NCBI GenBank assembly: GCA_018702715.1
Contig: JABIYQ010000533.1
Location: 1 to 6,608, forward strand
Length of the DNA: 6,608 bases
Direction of reading: 5' to 3'
DNA from: Desulfobacula sp.
GTDB lineage: Bacteria; Desulfobacterota; Desulfobacteria; Desulfobacterales; Desulfobacteraceae
Each line of letters starts with the position of its first letter. Within the stretch, counting starts at the first letter, position 1. The position numbers and the translations under genes are program-made. Below, in pieces: positions 1 through 5,494 of the stretch. The notes beneath the pieces are model-generated. The model made no database searches, was not told the DNA's origin, and saw only the letters and a program-made list of their open reading frames with translations.

Positions 1-765
1 CACAGAACAGATAAGTCTTGCATCTAAGGGCGCAGGATTATTTTCAATAGTTAAAACTTTATCTCTTTTATAATATTCCATAATCATATCGCCTTTGTTT
101 ACAGGTCTATAGGCATGGCTTATGGATCCTATGACATAATTTGTTTTTATTTCAAGTATTTTAATTTGCGCTTTAATCAGGTGTTTTATCCCTTTAAACA
201 GACTTTGGTTGATTTGTTCTTCAACCTTGCTGGTTGTAAAAATGTGATATGTCCTCCCAGCAATCAGTTTGTTTTTACCTGACGGCTTTATATAAACAAT
301 ATCATTGGCAGACATCATAATATTATTGTCCCTTTCTTTTATGATCTCACCCAGAGATGACACTGCCTTTTTTTTTATAAATCCAAGATGATCCATTTTG
401 GAAAACGAAAAAGAGGCTTCGATTTTGGCAGAGGGGCTTGTATTAGAAGTTTCCGGGATTTTTGCGACAGGGGGAGTTAAAGCTGATTTTCCCTTTAAAA
501 AAATCTGTATTTTTTTGCCGGGATATATCCAATGGGGATTTTTAATATCCTTATTCATCTCCCATAGCCCTGGCCAGTCCCATTGGGATTGGTAGAATTT
601 TTCAGATAAATTCCACAATGTGTCCCCTTTTTTTATAGTGTAATAAAATCCTGAATCTTCTCCAGGTATAAATTTGCTTTTTTCCTGTGCAAATCCTGTT
701 GAACAAAAAGCAAGTCCCGAAAAAATGAACACAAAAAGGGCTGTCATTATTTTTTTACCTGACAT
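1..765 (-). CDS. Secreted LysM-domain protein, 3' end beyond left edge
   Basis: The reading frame is open from an ATG at 765 to position 1, giving 255 codons with no stop, so the C-terminus lies outside the window. Residues 1-26 form a classical signal peptide: KK near the start, a hydrophobic core (ALFVFIFSGLAF) and probable cleavage after GFA. Cys21 is preceded by Phe, so a lipobox is unlikely. Residues about 41-89 form one LysM domain (YTIKKGDTLWNLSEKFY, then NPHWIYPGKKI), a fold known to bind the glycan backbone of peptidoglycan. The remaining part (about 110-255) resembles the extended region found after LysM in deltaproteobacterial envelope proteins, but I cannot name its domain. An AGGAG ribosome binding site (plus-strand 772-776) lies six bases before the ATG and supports this start. 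The product is expected in the periplasm or at the cell wall. It is divergent from the HD-domain gene. The LysM call is firm; the cellular role is unknown. Confidence 0.88.
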   Translation of the reverse strand, partial: MSGKKIMTALFVFIFSGLAFCSTGFAQEKSKFIPGEDSGFYYTIKKGDTLWNLSEKFYQSQWDWPGLWEMNKDIKNPHWIYPGKKIQIFLKGKSALTPPVAKIPETSNTSPSAKIEASFSFSKMDHLGFIKKKAVSSLGEIIKERDNNIMMSANDIVYIKPSGKNKLIAGRTYHIFTTSKVEEQINQSLFKGIKHLIKAQIKILEIKTNYVIGSISHAYRPVNKGDMIMEYYKRDKVLTIENNPAPLDARLICSV

Positions 766-803
766 AGTTTACTCCTGCTTGGCTTTTGTTTGTTCTTGAT
801 TTC

Positions 804-833
804 TTGACTTTATTTAACCGCCTGTTCTATAAA
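804..833 (+). promoter_or_regulatory. Predicted sigma70-type promoter for the HD-domain gene
   Basis: TTGACT (804-809) and TATAAA (828-833) each match the consensus at five of six positions and are separated by 18 bases. Transcription would start near 840, giving a leader of about 35 nt before the ATG at 875. It is read from sequence only. Confidence 0.55.
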
Positions 834-840
834 AAGTCAA
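811..840 (-). promoter_or_regulatory. Possible promoter for the LysM gene
   Basis: On the minus strand the other arm of the inverted repeat gives TTGACT (840-835). Eighteen bases later is TAAATA (816-811), a weak -10 box. It overlaps the plus-strand promoter almost completely, so the two would compete for polymerase. The -35 box is good and the -10 is poor. Confidence 0.3.
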
Positions 841-874
841 GAATTGTTGCGATTATAAAGGGATTGGATTGAAA

Positions 875-1426
875 ATGAAAGATATTGCAAACCTGCTGTT
901 TGAAGTAAGGATACTAAAAGATATCGTTAGATCCGGATATGCTTTTTTAGGATCTGGAAAAGAAAGTATTGCTGAGCACAGTTTTATGACCGCATTTATT
1001 TGTTTTGCCATGGCAAAAATAGACACAGATATTAATAGTGAAAAACTTGTGACAATGGCCCTGGTTCACGATATTGCCGAAGCAAGAACAGGGGATTTTA
1101 ACTATGTGGAAAAAAAATATTCAACAACAGATGAAGCCAAAGCTGTCTCTCATTTAACAAACCACATTCCTTTTGGAGATGATATTAAAAATCTTATAGA
1201 CGAATTTAATTTGAGTGAGACAAAAGAAGCAAAACTGGTAAAGGATGCAGATCAGATATCTTTTATTCTTGAATTAAAAAAACAGGCTGACATTGGCGCA
1301 AAAGGGCCTGAAAAATGGCTGCCTGTTATCCTTGAGCGACTTCAAACAGACACGGGCAGACAAATTGCCCAGAGTATCCTGGAAACCGGCTGGGATGAAT
1401 GGTGGATGAACGATTATTCTGAATAA
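875..1426 (+). CDS. HD-domain hydrolase, 5'-deoxynucleotidase YfbR/HDDC2-like
   Basis: The 183-residue protein carries the full HD metal-binding set, numbered from the ATG at 875: His35 in AEHSF, His65-Asp66 in LVHDIAE and Asp126 in KDADQ. The block HDIAEARTGD (65-74) matches E. coli YfbR HDASEVLTGD, so Glu69 and Asp74 align with the catalytic and substrate-binding acids of that 5'-deoxynucleotidase. RSGY at 19-22 corresponds to the RTGW motif common in HDDC2-type relatives, with Tyr replacing Trp. The family removes phosphate from (deoxy)nucleoside monophosphates in the cytosol using a divalent metal. This assignment comes from motifs, and exact substrates are unknown. An in-frame TTG at 869, five bases after AAAGGGA, would add two residues. 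I prefer the ATG because the protein then starts as relatives do (MKDIANLL), with GGA at 866-868 as ribosome binding site. It is monocistronic, with its own promoter and a terminator-like hairpin downstream. Confidence 0.88.
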   Translation: MKDIANLLFEVRILKDIVRSGYAFLGSGKESIAEHSFMTAFICFAMAKIDTDINSEKLVTMALVHDIAEARTGDFNYVEKKYSTTDEAKAVSHLTNHIPFGDDIKNLIDEFNLSETKEAKLVKDADQISFILELKKQADIGAKGPEKWLPVILERLQTDTGRQIAQSILETGWDEWWMNDYSE

Positions 1427-1460
1427 CCAATTTTAGGTCTTAAGTCATTGCAAGCCTGAT

Positions 1461-1506
1461 TTCACTCAAATCCGGCAACTCCGAAGGATGAGTGAATAAT
1501 TTTACT
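1461..1506 (+). terminator. Terminator-like hairpin after the HD-domain gene
   Basis: TTCACTC (1461-1467) pairs with GAGTGAA (1490-1496), and ATCC (1470-1473) pairs with GGAT (1486-1489) inside it. The stem is followed by TAATTTTA, a modest U-rich tail. It starts 34 bases after the stop codon at 1424-1426. The tail is short, so termination efficiency is uncertain. Confidence 0.45.
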
Positions 1507-1589
1507 ATAGGACCTCAATTGTATGCCCGGGTAATTCTATATAAAAAAAGTATACGTTTAAAATATTTGTTTTGCGTTAATCCGTCCGT

Positions 1590-1751
1590 GGCATGGGTTG
1601 CGACTCATCCGATTGGCCTTCTTACAGGCTCTAAACTCCATTGCGCTAACCGCCAAAACTCGCTATCGCTCAAACATTTGGCGGTCTTAACGCTCCACTG
1701 CTTTAAGACCCTGTACAGAAGGCCAATCAACGATGATCTGCAACCCATGCC
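1590..1751. repeat. Large imperfect palindrome 1 (MITE/REP-like)
   Basis: The 162-bp segment folds on itself along almost its whole length. Outer arms GGCATGGGTTGC (1590-1601) and GCAACCCATGCC (1740-1751) are perfect, as are GATTGGCCTTCT (1611-1622) with AGAAGGCCAATC (1717-1728), ACAGG (1624-1628) with CCTGT (1710-1714), and CCGCCAAA (1650-1657) with TTTGGCGG (1677-1684). Between these blocks the arms differ by small gaps and mismatches. The 19-base loop region 1656-1674 is a perfect mirror repeat. The segment is visibly richer in G and C than its flanks and sits between convergent genes. A non-autonomous mobile element or dispersed hairpin repeat is the best explanation. No clear target-site duplication was found. 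A 93-codon open frame (1492-1773, GTG start) crosses it and is probably an accident of the repeat. Confidence 0.75.
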
Positions 1752-1794
1752 CCGGCCCCAACTCAATATATAATTTTGTTAACCCTCCAGTGCA

Positions 1795-1994
1795 GGTCTG
1801 CTTACCTTGTAGCGAAAGGATTGCCTGGGATTTTTTGCGTGTGACCTTCAGGTTATAAAAAGTCAAAAGGCCTGTAATGTTAAAATGGCGGACTGTTTGA
1901 GGACATACTTGCCCGCAGTTTCCGACGTTAAATGGAAGGTTTTTTGACTTTTAAAAAATCGTTCAGGTAATAGAGAGTGTAAGGTAAGCAGATC
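1795..1994. repeat. Large imperfect palindrome 2 (MITE/REP-like)
   Basis: The ends TCTGCTTACCTT (1797-1808) and AAGGTAAGCAGA (1981-1992) are perfect 12-bp inverted repeats, extendable to 1795 and 1994 with one G-T pair. Inside, AAAAAGTCAAAAGG (1857-1870) faces GGTTTTTTGACTTTT (1938-1952), and AATGTTAAAATGGCGGACTG (1877-1896) is roughly complementary to CAGTTTCCGACGTTAAATGG (1916-1935). The apex contains TGTTTGAG (1894-1901) and AGTTT (1917-1921), a combination also seen in the reverse complement of palindrome 1. No open frame of note lies in it. It is the only strong secondary structure between the stop of the YkgJ-type gene (minus) and the upstream plus-strand gene, so it might also end transcription. 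That last point is inference. Confidence 0.65.
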
Positions 1995-2034
1995 GGAACG
2001 GGTATTGATTGTATTTTTAATGTCAAATCATTAC

Positions 2035-2481
2035 TCATGAATCAAATATCCGGGATGTTAAGTTTTGTGACGATTTATCCAGTTTTTCTTTTTCTTCAGC
2101 AACAATTTTTTGAAGATCTTTATGGGGAATATCCTTTTTCATGCCTGGACAGGAATTTGCCATGGCATTCCAGTTTTCCGGATGCTGGATAATGGTCTGG
2201 ATGAATGGCCAGGCTTTACACATATATGGTTTTACAGGATGTATGGTGCATTGGTCGATTTTATCAAAGAAGATACAACTCCCATCTTTACCCAGTGTTA
2301 AAACATATCTGGAGCCTGATGGGTCACAATAATGATCATTAAATTTTTCAGGATCAAAGTTAATATATTTTGAGATATTGATGATATCCTTTTTAGTAAC
2401 ATATGTTCCACCAAACCCTTTGCAGCATTCCCCGCAAAGTTGGCATTCAAAAATATCAGCAGCGGTTTTATACTCAGGCAT
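2035..2481 (-). CDS. YkgJ-family cysteine-cluster protein (putative metal chelating)
   Basis: This 148-residue protein has the family signature near its start, CQLCGECC (Cys13, 16, 19, 20). It is followed by SCIFFDKIDQCTIHPVKPYMCKAWPF (Cys69, 78, 88) and a final SCPG (Cys111). Such CxxCxxCC proteins (Pfam family CxxCxxCC, UPF0153) are thought to bind zinc or an iron-sulfur cluster through the conserved cysteines. The biochemical role is not established. His81-Pro82 and Arg/Lys-Pro before the third cysteine block are typical of the family. The C-terminal 30 residues are charged and probably helical. The ATG lies inside the last codons of recR, overlapping it by eight bases, so translation is probably coupled to recR; only a weak purine stretch precedes it. 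It looks like the last gene of the dnaX-ybaB-recR unit. The family call is firm; the function is open. Confidence 0.87.
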   Translation of the reverse strand: MPEYKTAADIFECQLCGECCKGFGGTYVTKKDIINISKYINFDPEKFNDHYCDPSGSRYVLTLGKDGSCIFFDKIDQCTIHPVKPYMCKAWPFIQTIIQHPENWNAMANSCPGMKKDIPHKDLQKIVAEEKEKLDKSSQNLTSRIFDS

Positions 2482-3073
2482 TAAATCTTTTTTCCATTGC
2501 TTTTTGCATGGTCAGCGGGTCAATATACTGCAAATCACCCCCCATGGGGATACCCGAGGCTATCCTTGTGAGTTTGACCTTTGTTGTTTTAAGTTTTTCG
2601 AGAATATAGGAGGCAGTGGCTTCTCCTTCAACATTGGTTTTGGTGGCAAGAATAATTTCTTTTATTGTTCCTAAACCAGCCCTTTTAAACAACTCCTGTA
2701 TCCTTATGTCGTCCGGGCCAATGCCATCAATGGGAGAAAGTGCGCCTCCCAATATGTGGTAGGTCCCAAAAAAGGCATTTGATTTCTCTATGGCTGCCAT
2801 ATCTGCCGGATTTTCCACAACACATATACTTGTCTGGTCCCTTTGCGGATCAGTACATATCCGGCATTTATCATTATCACTCAGGGCAAAGCACACCGAA
2901 CATATTTGAATGTTTTTTTTCAGTTCAATAATATTGCCTGCCAGGGTTACGGCTTCATGATTCGGGGCATGGAGAATGTGCAGTGCAAGCCGTTCTGCCG
3001 TATTTTTTCCAATACCAGGAAGCTTTGACAGGCTGTTAATAAGTTTTAGGATTGGTTTTGGATAATGGTTCAT
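2474..3073 (-). CDS. recR: Recombination mediator protein RecR
   Basis: The 199-residue length is normal for RecR. Domains in order are a helix-hairpin-helix region (LSKLPGIGKNTAERLALHIL, about 15-34) for DNA binding, a four-cysteine zinc finger (Cys58, Cys61, Cys70, Cys73), and a Toprim domain starting at SICVVENPADMAAIE (82-96) and including YHILGGALSPIDGIGPDDI (105-123). RecR forms a ring-like clamp with RecO and RecF that helps load RecA onto single-stranded gaps coated with SSB. It is cytosolic and acts on DNA. The ATG at 3073 is the only sensible start: the frame has a stop eleven codons upstream and no ATG, GTG or TTG between. Unusually, no Shine-Dalgarno sequence is visible; the leader is A-rich with a 9-base tandem repeat. 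It lies 157 bp after ybaB, a gap holding a plausible own promoter, and overlaps the next gene by eight bases. Confidence 0.96.
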   Translation of the reverse strand: MNHYPKPILKLINSLSKLPGIGKNTAERLALHILHAPNHEAVTLAGNIIELKKNIQICSVCFALSDNDKCRICTDPQRDQTSICVVENPADMAAIEKSNAFFGTYHILGGALSPIDGIGPDDIRIQELFKRAGLGTIKEIILATKTNVEGEATASYILEKLKTTKVKLTRIASGIPMGGDLQYIDPLTMQKAMEKRFNA

Positions 3074-3094
3074 TTTTTGTATTTTTTGTATTTG
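3073..3094 (-). repeat. A-rich 9-bp tandem repeat at the recR start
   Basis: On the plus strand TTTTTTGTA occurs twice in a row (3073-3081, 3082-3090), followed by TTTG. In the message this is an A-rich, unstructured stretch directly before the recR ATG, in place of a Shine-Dalgarno sequence. It may favour ribosome entry through protein S1; this is inference. Confidence 0.5.
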
Positions 3095-3172
3095 TTTAGC
3101 CAGTTAAAAGAAGTAATCTTAAAGCCCTGTCTGATTGATATTTGCAGGAGGTTAAGCGTTTAGCATCGAACA

Positions 3173-3201
3173 AAAATATCCATCGGATAGGGCGGTTTCA
3201 A
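3173..3201 (-). promoter_or_regulatory. Possible internal promoter for recR and the YkgJ-type gene
   Basis: On the minus strand TTGAAA (3201-3196) is followed after 17 bases by TATTTT (3178-3173), matching consensus at five and four of six positions. It lies in the 157-bp gap between ybaB and recR, the only large gap inside this gene run, and would give a leader of about 90 nt. No other clear element was seen in that gap. Confidence 0.4.
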
Positions 3202-3230
3202 GAATAAGAGCTGAATAGTTACCATTTTTT

Positions 3231-3539
3231 TTACAGACCGGGAATATTAAGTCCCCCCGTGAGTTTACCCATTTCAGCAGACACCATTTCCTGGGATTTG
3301 TTTAATGCATCGTTTACGGCTGCTAAAACAAGATCCTGAAGCATTTCAACATCTTCGGGATCAATCACTTCTTTTTCAAAAACAATGGATTCGATCTTCT
3401 GGCCACCATTGGCAATTACCTTGACCATGCCGCCACCGGAAGAGGCTTCAACCGTCTTTTTTGCCAGTTCAGCCTGAGTTTTCATCATTTTTTTCTGAAG
3501 ATTCTGGGCTTGCTTCATCATTGAGTTCATATTTTTCAT
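3231..3539 (-). CDS. ybaB: YbaB/EbfC nucleoid-associated protein
   Basis: The 102-residue protein is a typical YbaB/EbfC: a Met/Gln/Lys-rich N-terminal helix (MNSMMKQAQNLQKKM), a central SGGGMVKVIANGGQKIESI strand region (about 34-52), then DPEDVEMLQDLVLAAVNDAL (about 61-80) and a short C-terminal tail GGLNIPGL. The family forms tweezer-like dimers that bind DNA and influence nucleoid structure and gene expression. Its gene stands between dnaX and recR in a great many bacteria, as here. The start at 3539 is preceded by AGGAG (3555-3551) at a rather long spacing of 11 bases. A second in-frame ATG at 3530 would be further away. It begins 19 bases after the dnaX stop, so the two are almost certainly co-transcribed. 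The exact role next to dnaX and recR is not known for the family. Confidence 0.95.
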   Translation of the reverse strand: MKNMNSMMKQAQNLQKKMMKTQAELAKKTVEASSGGGMVKVIANGGQKIESIVFEKEVIDPEDVEMLQDLVLAAVNDALNKSQEMVSAEMGKLTGGLNIPGL

Positions 3540-3558
3540 AATCTAAGGTACTCCTGTA

Positions 3559-5322
3559 TTAATAATTGATTATTTCACCATCAAACATTTTTTGGGCCTT
3601 AACAACAAAGGGGTGGTTAAAGACAGCTTGCATGGCTTTGGTTTTATTTTTTTTTTGGTCATATTCTGTCTTGGGACCTGTCTTACTCTTTTGGGGAACG
3701 AGCTTGATCACAAGGTGTTTCCCAAGAAATTTTTTGCACATATTCTGTAGTTCACTTCTTTTCTTTTCAAGCCTTTTTTTATCAAAGGATGAACCGTTTT
3801 TAAGCTCAACAATAATCTCATCCGGGCTGGTCTCGATTACCTTGCCTTTGGCAAAAAGGGTAAATATAAATGGATGTACGGGTTCTATTTTATTTAAAAA
3901 TTCTTGCCAGGTATTGGGAGTGTTTTTTTTATGCTGTTTTGGTGATGGGGAAGAATCCGGCTTATATCCTTGTGCTGCCATTGATTCTTTCACAGCCTGC
4001 ATCTCTTTTTTCTCATGTGAAGACGGGTTTGTAAAAGAGTCTTGTACAGGCTCAAATCCCTGCTGCCCGGTTAAAGGTTTTGTATCTGCCAGATTAGATT
4101 TTATTTGATTAGATCTTATTTGATTAGATCCAGTTTGGTTAGATCCTATTTGGTTCGATTCTGCCTGGTTTGAATCTATTTGCCTGGCAAGGATATCAAG
4201 TTTTGAAATGATGGTGTCAATCTGGGCGCCCGGGTTTATTTGAACCAGTCTTAAAAGGACCATTTCAATTGCGGTTCTGGTATGGGAAGAATATTTAATA
4301 ATGGATTCTTCATCTAAAAGAATTTGCAAAATAGTGTTGATAAAGCCACTGGACAGTGACGAAACTAACTGAAATATCTTTTCTTTTTCAGAGTCTGTAA
4401 TATTGACAAAAGGGCTTTTATCTCCGCAGAGTTTAATAACGTTCAGATTTCTAAAATGGACAATAATATTAGTATAAAATTTTTTTAGATCAATTCCTGC
4501 ATCATTTACTTTTTCTATAATCTCAATGAGGCGAGCTCCATTATTTTCAAAGATTGCCCCTGATATGTCATGCATGACTTGTAAATCCTGAATGCCAAGA
4601 CTGTCCAGCACACACCTCAGTTTGATTTCTTTGGTGCTTGCCGCAGATAAAACCCTGTCAAGAAGGCTTAAGGCATCTCTAATGGACCCGTCAGCTTCTT
4701 GGGCAATCAAATCAAGACTTTGTTTTTCAAGCATGAACCCTTCACTTTTGCAAAGATCATGCAAATGTCTTGAAATCATTTCCAGAGAAATTCTGCCAAG
4801 GTCATGGCGTTGACATCTTGAAAGTATGGTAGCCGGGATTTTGTGCACTTCTGTTGTCGCAAATATGAACATTACATGTTCAGGAGGTTCTTCAAGCGTT
4901 TTGAGCAGGGCATTAAATGCAGCAGTGGAAAGCATATGGACTTCATCAATAATATATATTTTATTATTAGCCGATGAAGGCATATAAGTGACGTTTTCCC
5001 TTAAATCCCTGATTTGATCTACACTGTTGTTGGATGCCCCATCGATTTCAAAAACATCTGTGCAATGCCCTTCAATTATGTCTAAACAAATTTTACATTT
5101 GTTGCAGGGAAGGGGGGTGGGCCCTTTTTTACAATTCATTGCCTTGGCTAAAATCCTTGCAATGGTTGTTTTCCCCGTACCTCTGGGTCCTGTGAAAAGA
5201 ATGGCATGGGCAACCCTGTCATGCAGGATTGCATTGGAAAGAGTGGTGGTAACATGAGGCTGACCAACAACGTCATCAAATGTTTGGGGCCTGTATTTCA
5301 GTGCTAATACTTGATATGACAT
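3559..5322 (-). CDS. dnaX: DNA polymerase III subunit gamma/tau (DnaX)
   Basis: DnaX is the ATPase of the clamp loader that puts the beta sliding clamp on DNA; its long form also ties polymerase cores and the helicase together. The 587-residue protein starts with the family hallmark YQVLALKYRPQTFDDVVGQ. It has Walker A GPRGTGKT (45-52), a zinc module (Cys64, Cys73, Cys76, Cys79), Walker B IYIIDE (122-127), the SRC motif (168-170) and sensor 2 GSIRDA with Arg215. A helical collar domain follows to about 365. A low-complexity linker then contains six SNQxx-type repeats (384-413). From about 469 (TWQEFLNKIEP) a conserved C-terminal domain ends in HPFVVKAQKMFDGEIINY. No strong ribosome binding site precedes the ATG. 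The tRNA-Ser 3' end lies only 29 bases upstream, and ybaB follows 19 bases downstream. A run of eight A residues at codons 465-467 could yield a shortened gamma-like form. Confidence 0.97.
   Translation of the reverse strand: MSYQVLALKYRPQTFDDVVGQPHVTTTLSNAILHDRVAHAILFTGPRGTGKTTIARILAKAMNCKKGPTPLPCNKCKICLDIIEGHCTDVFEIDGASNNSVDQIRDLRENVTYMPSSANNKIYIIDEVHMLSTAAFNALLKTLEEPPEHVMFIFATTEVHKIPATILSRCQRHDLGRISLEMISRHLHDLCKSEGFMLEKQSLDLIAQEADGSIRDALSLLDRVLSAASTKEIKLRCVLDSLGIQDLQVMHDISGAIFENNGARLIEIIEKVNDAGIDLKKFYTNIIVHFRNLNVIKLCGDKSPFVNITDSEKEKIFQLVSSLSSGFINTILQILLDEESIIKYSSHTRTAIEMVLLRLVQINPGAQIDTIISKLDILARQIDSNQAESNQIGSNQTGSNQIRSNQIKSNLADTKPLTGQQGFEPVQDSFTNPSSHEKKEMQAVKESMAAQGYKPDSSPSPKQHKKNTPNTWQEFLNKIEPVHPFIFTLFAKGKVIETSPDEIIVELKNGSSFDKKRLEKKRSELQNMCKKFLGKHLVIKLVPQKSKTGPKTEYDQKKNKTKAMQAVFNHPFVVKAQKMFDGEIINY
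3923..3930 (-). other. Possible slippage site in dnaX (A8 run)
   Basis: The minus strand reads CAT AAA AAA AAC in frame (codons 464-467), with eight consecutive A bases. Loss or gain of one base, or a -1 ribosomal shift on A-AAA-AAC, meets a stop within about ten codons (TAA at 3892-3890 or 3896-3894). The product would be about 475-477 residues, lacking the C-terminal domain that begins two codons later. Gamma production by frameshifting (E. coli) or transcriptional slippage (Thermus) is known for dnaX. I saw no clear upstream Shine-Dalgarno stimulator or downstream hairpin. Confidence 0.35.
4084..4173 (-). repeat. Six 15-bp tandem repeats in the dnaX linker
   Basis: Six successive 15-base units encode SNQAE, SNQIG, SNQTG, SNQIR, SNQIK and SNLAD (residues 384-413). 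Units 2-5 are very similar at DNA level (TCTAACCAAACTGGA and TCTAATCAAATAAGA style), indicating recent duplication. They sit in the flexible linker between the clamp-loader core and the C-terminal domain, where length changes are likely tolerated. Confidence 0.9.
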
Positions 5323-5351
5323 CTTGTTTTAATATGACCGCTTATGATCAG

Positions 5352-5442
<91 letters not shown>

Positions 5443-5462
5443 CCATTAAATAAATTCACCGC

Positions 5463-5491
5463 AAAGTAGTATTTTTTTGGTATTGTGTCAA
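5463..5491 (-). promoter_or_regulatory. Predicted sigma70 promoter for tRNA-Ser and dnaX
   Basis: A perfect TTGACA (5491-5486) begins three bases after the methyltransferase stop codon. It is followed after exactly 17 bases by TACTTT (5468-5463), which keeps the most conserved T, A and final T of the -10 box. Transcription would start near 5456, about 14 bases before the mature tRNA 5' end. It would drive the tRNA and, by read-through, dnaX-ybaB. Confidence 0.6.
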
Positions 5492-5494
5492 GGT

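Larger units (their letters stand above)
801..843. repeat. 11-bp inverted repeat between divergent genes
   Basis: TTCTTGACTTT at 801-811 is perfectly mirrored by AAAGTCAAGAA at 833-843, with 21 bases between the arms. Each arm contains a TTGACT that can serve as a -35 box, one for each direction, in the 109-bp gap between the LysM and HD-domain genes. It could also be an operator for a dimeric regulator. Sequence symmetry alone does not show this. Confidence 0.8.
1427..2034. other. 608-bp gene-free convergent intergenic region
   Basis: It lies between the stop of the HD-domain gene (plus) and the stop of the YkgJ-type gene (minus). It holds the terminator-like hairpin and the two large palindromes. 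The remaining parts (about 1507-1589, 1752-1794, 1995-2034) are AT-rich and show no gene, RNA or clear regulatory signal. The open frame at 1492-1773 lacks homology I can recognise and is shaped by the palindrome. Confidence 0.7.

Noticed and set aside
828..840. TATAAAAAGTCAA shared with 1854-1866 in palindrome 2
   Set aside because: Thirteen bases of AT-rich sequence can match by chance at this window size. The surrounding bases differ and the repeat orientation is opposite.
1449..1459. TGCAAGCCTGA, reverse complement of 6567-6577 in the right-edge element
   Set aside because: An 11-base match between two places in 6.6 kb is expected by chance several times over, and no palindrome accompanies the left copy.
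1590..1751. Integron attC site
   Set aside because: It is a long imperfect hairpin with GCTAAC-like and TTAACG-like words, but the conserved RYYYAAC and GTTRRRY core sites are not correctly placed, and there is no integrase or cassette structure nearby.
1492..1773. Open frame of 93 codons on the plus strand
   Set aside because: It starts with GTG in the terminator-like hairpin, runs through the large palindrome, and shows no domain or membrane pattern. The palindrome explains its open frame better than selection on a protein. Similar hypothetical proteins may exist in databases only as translations of the repeat.
3074..3230. A small RNA such as 4.5S RNA between ybaB and recR
   Set aside because: 4.5S RNA sits near dnaX in Bacillus, so I looked for its GGAA-containing apical hairpin and conserved loops here and in the gap before dnaX. 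Nothing like it is visible.
3566..4108. Long open frame antisense to the 3' part of dnaX (180 codons)
   Set aside because: It is a shadow of the dnaX frame, with the Phe/Leu/Ser-rich composition expected opposite a Lys/Glu-rich coding strand. dnaX is unambiguous here.
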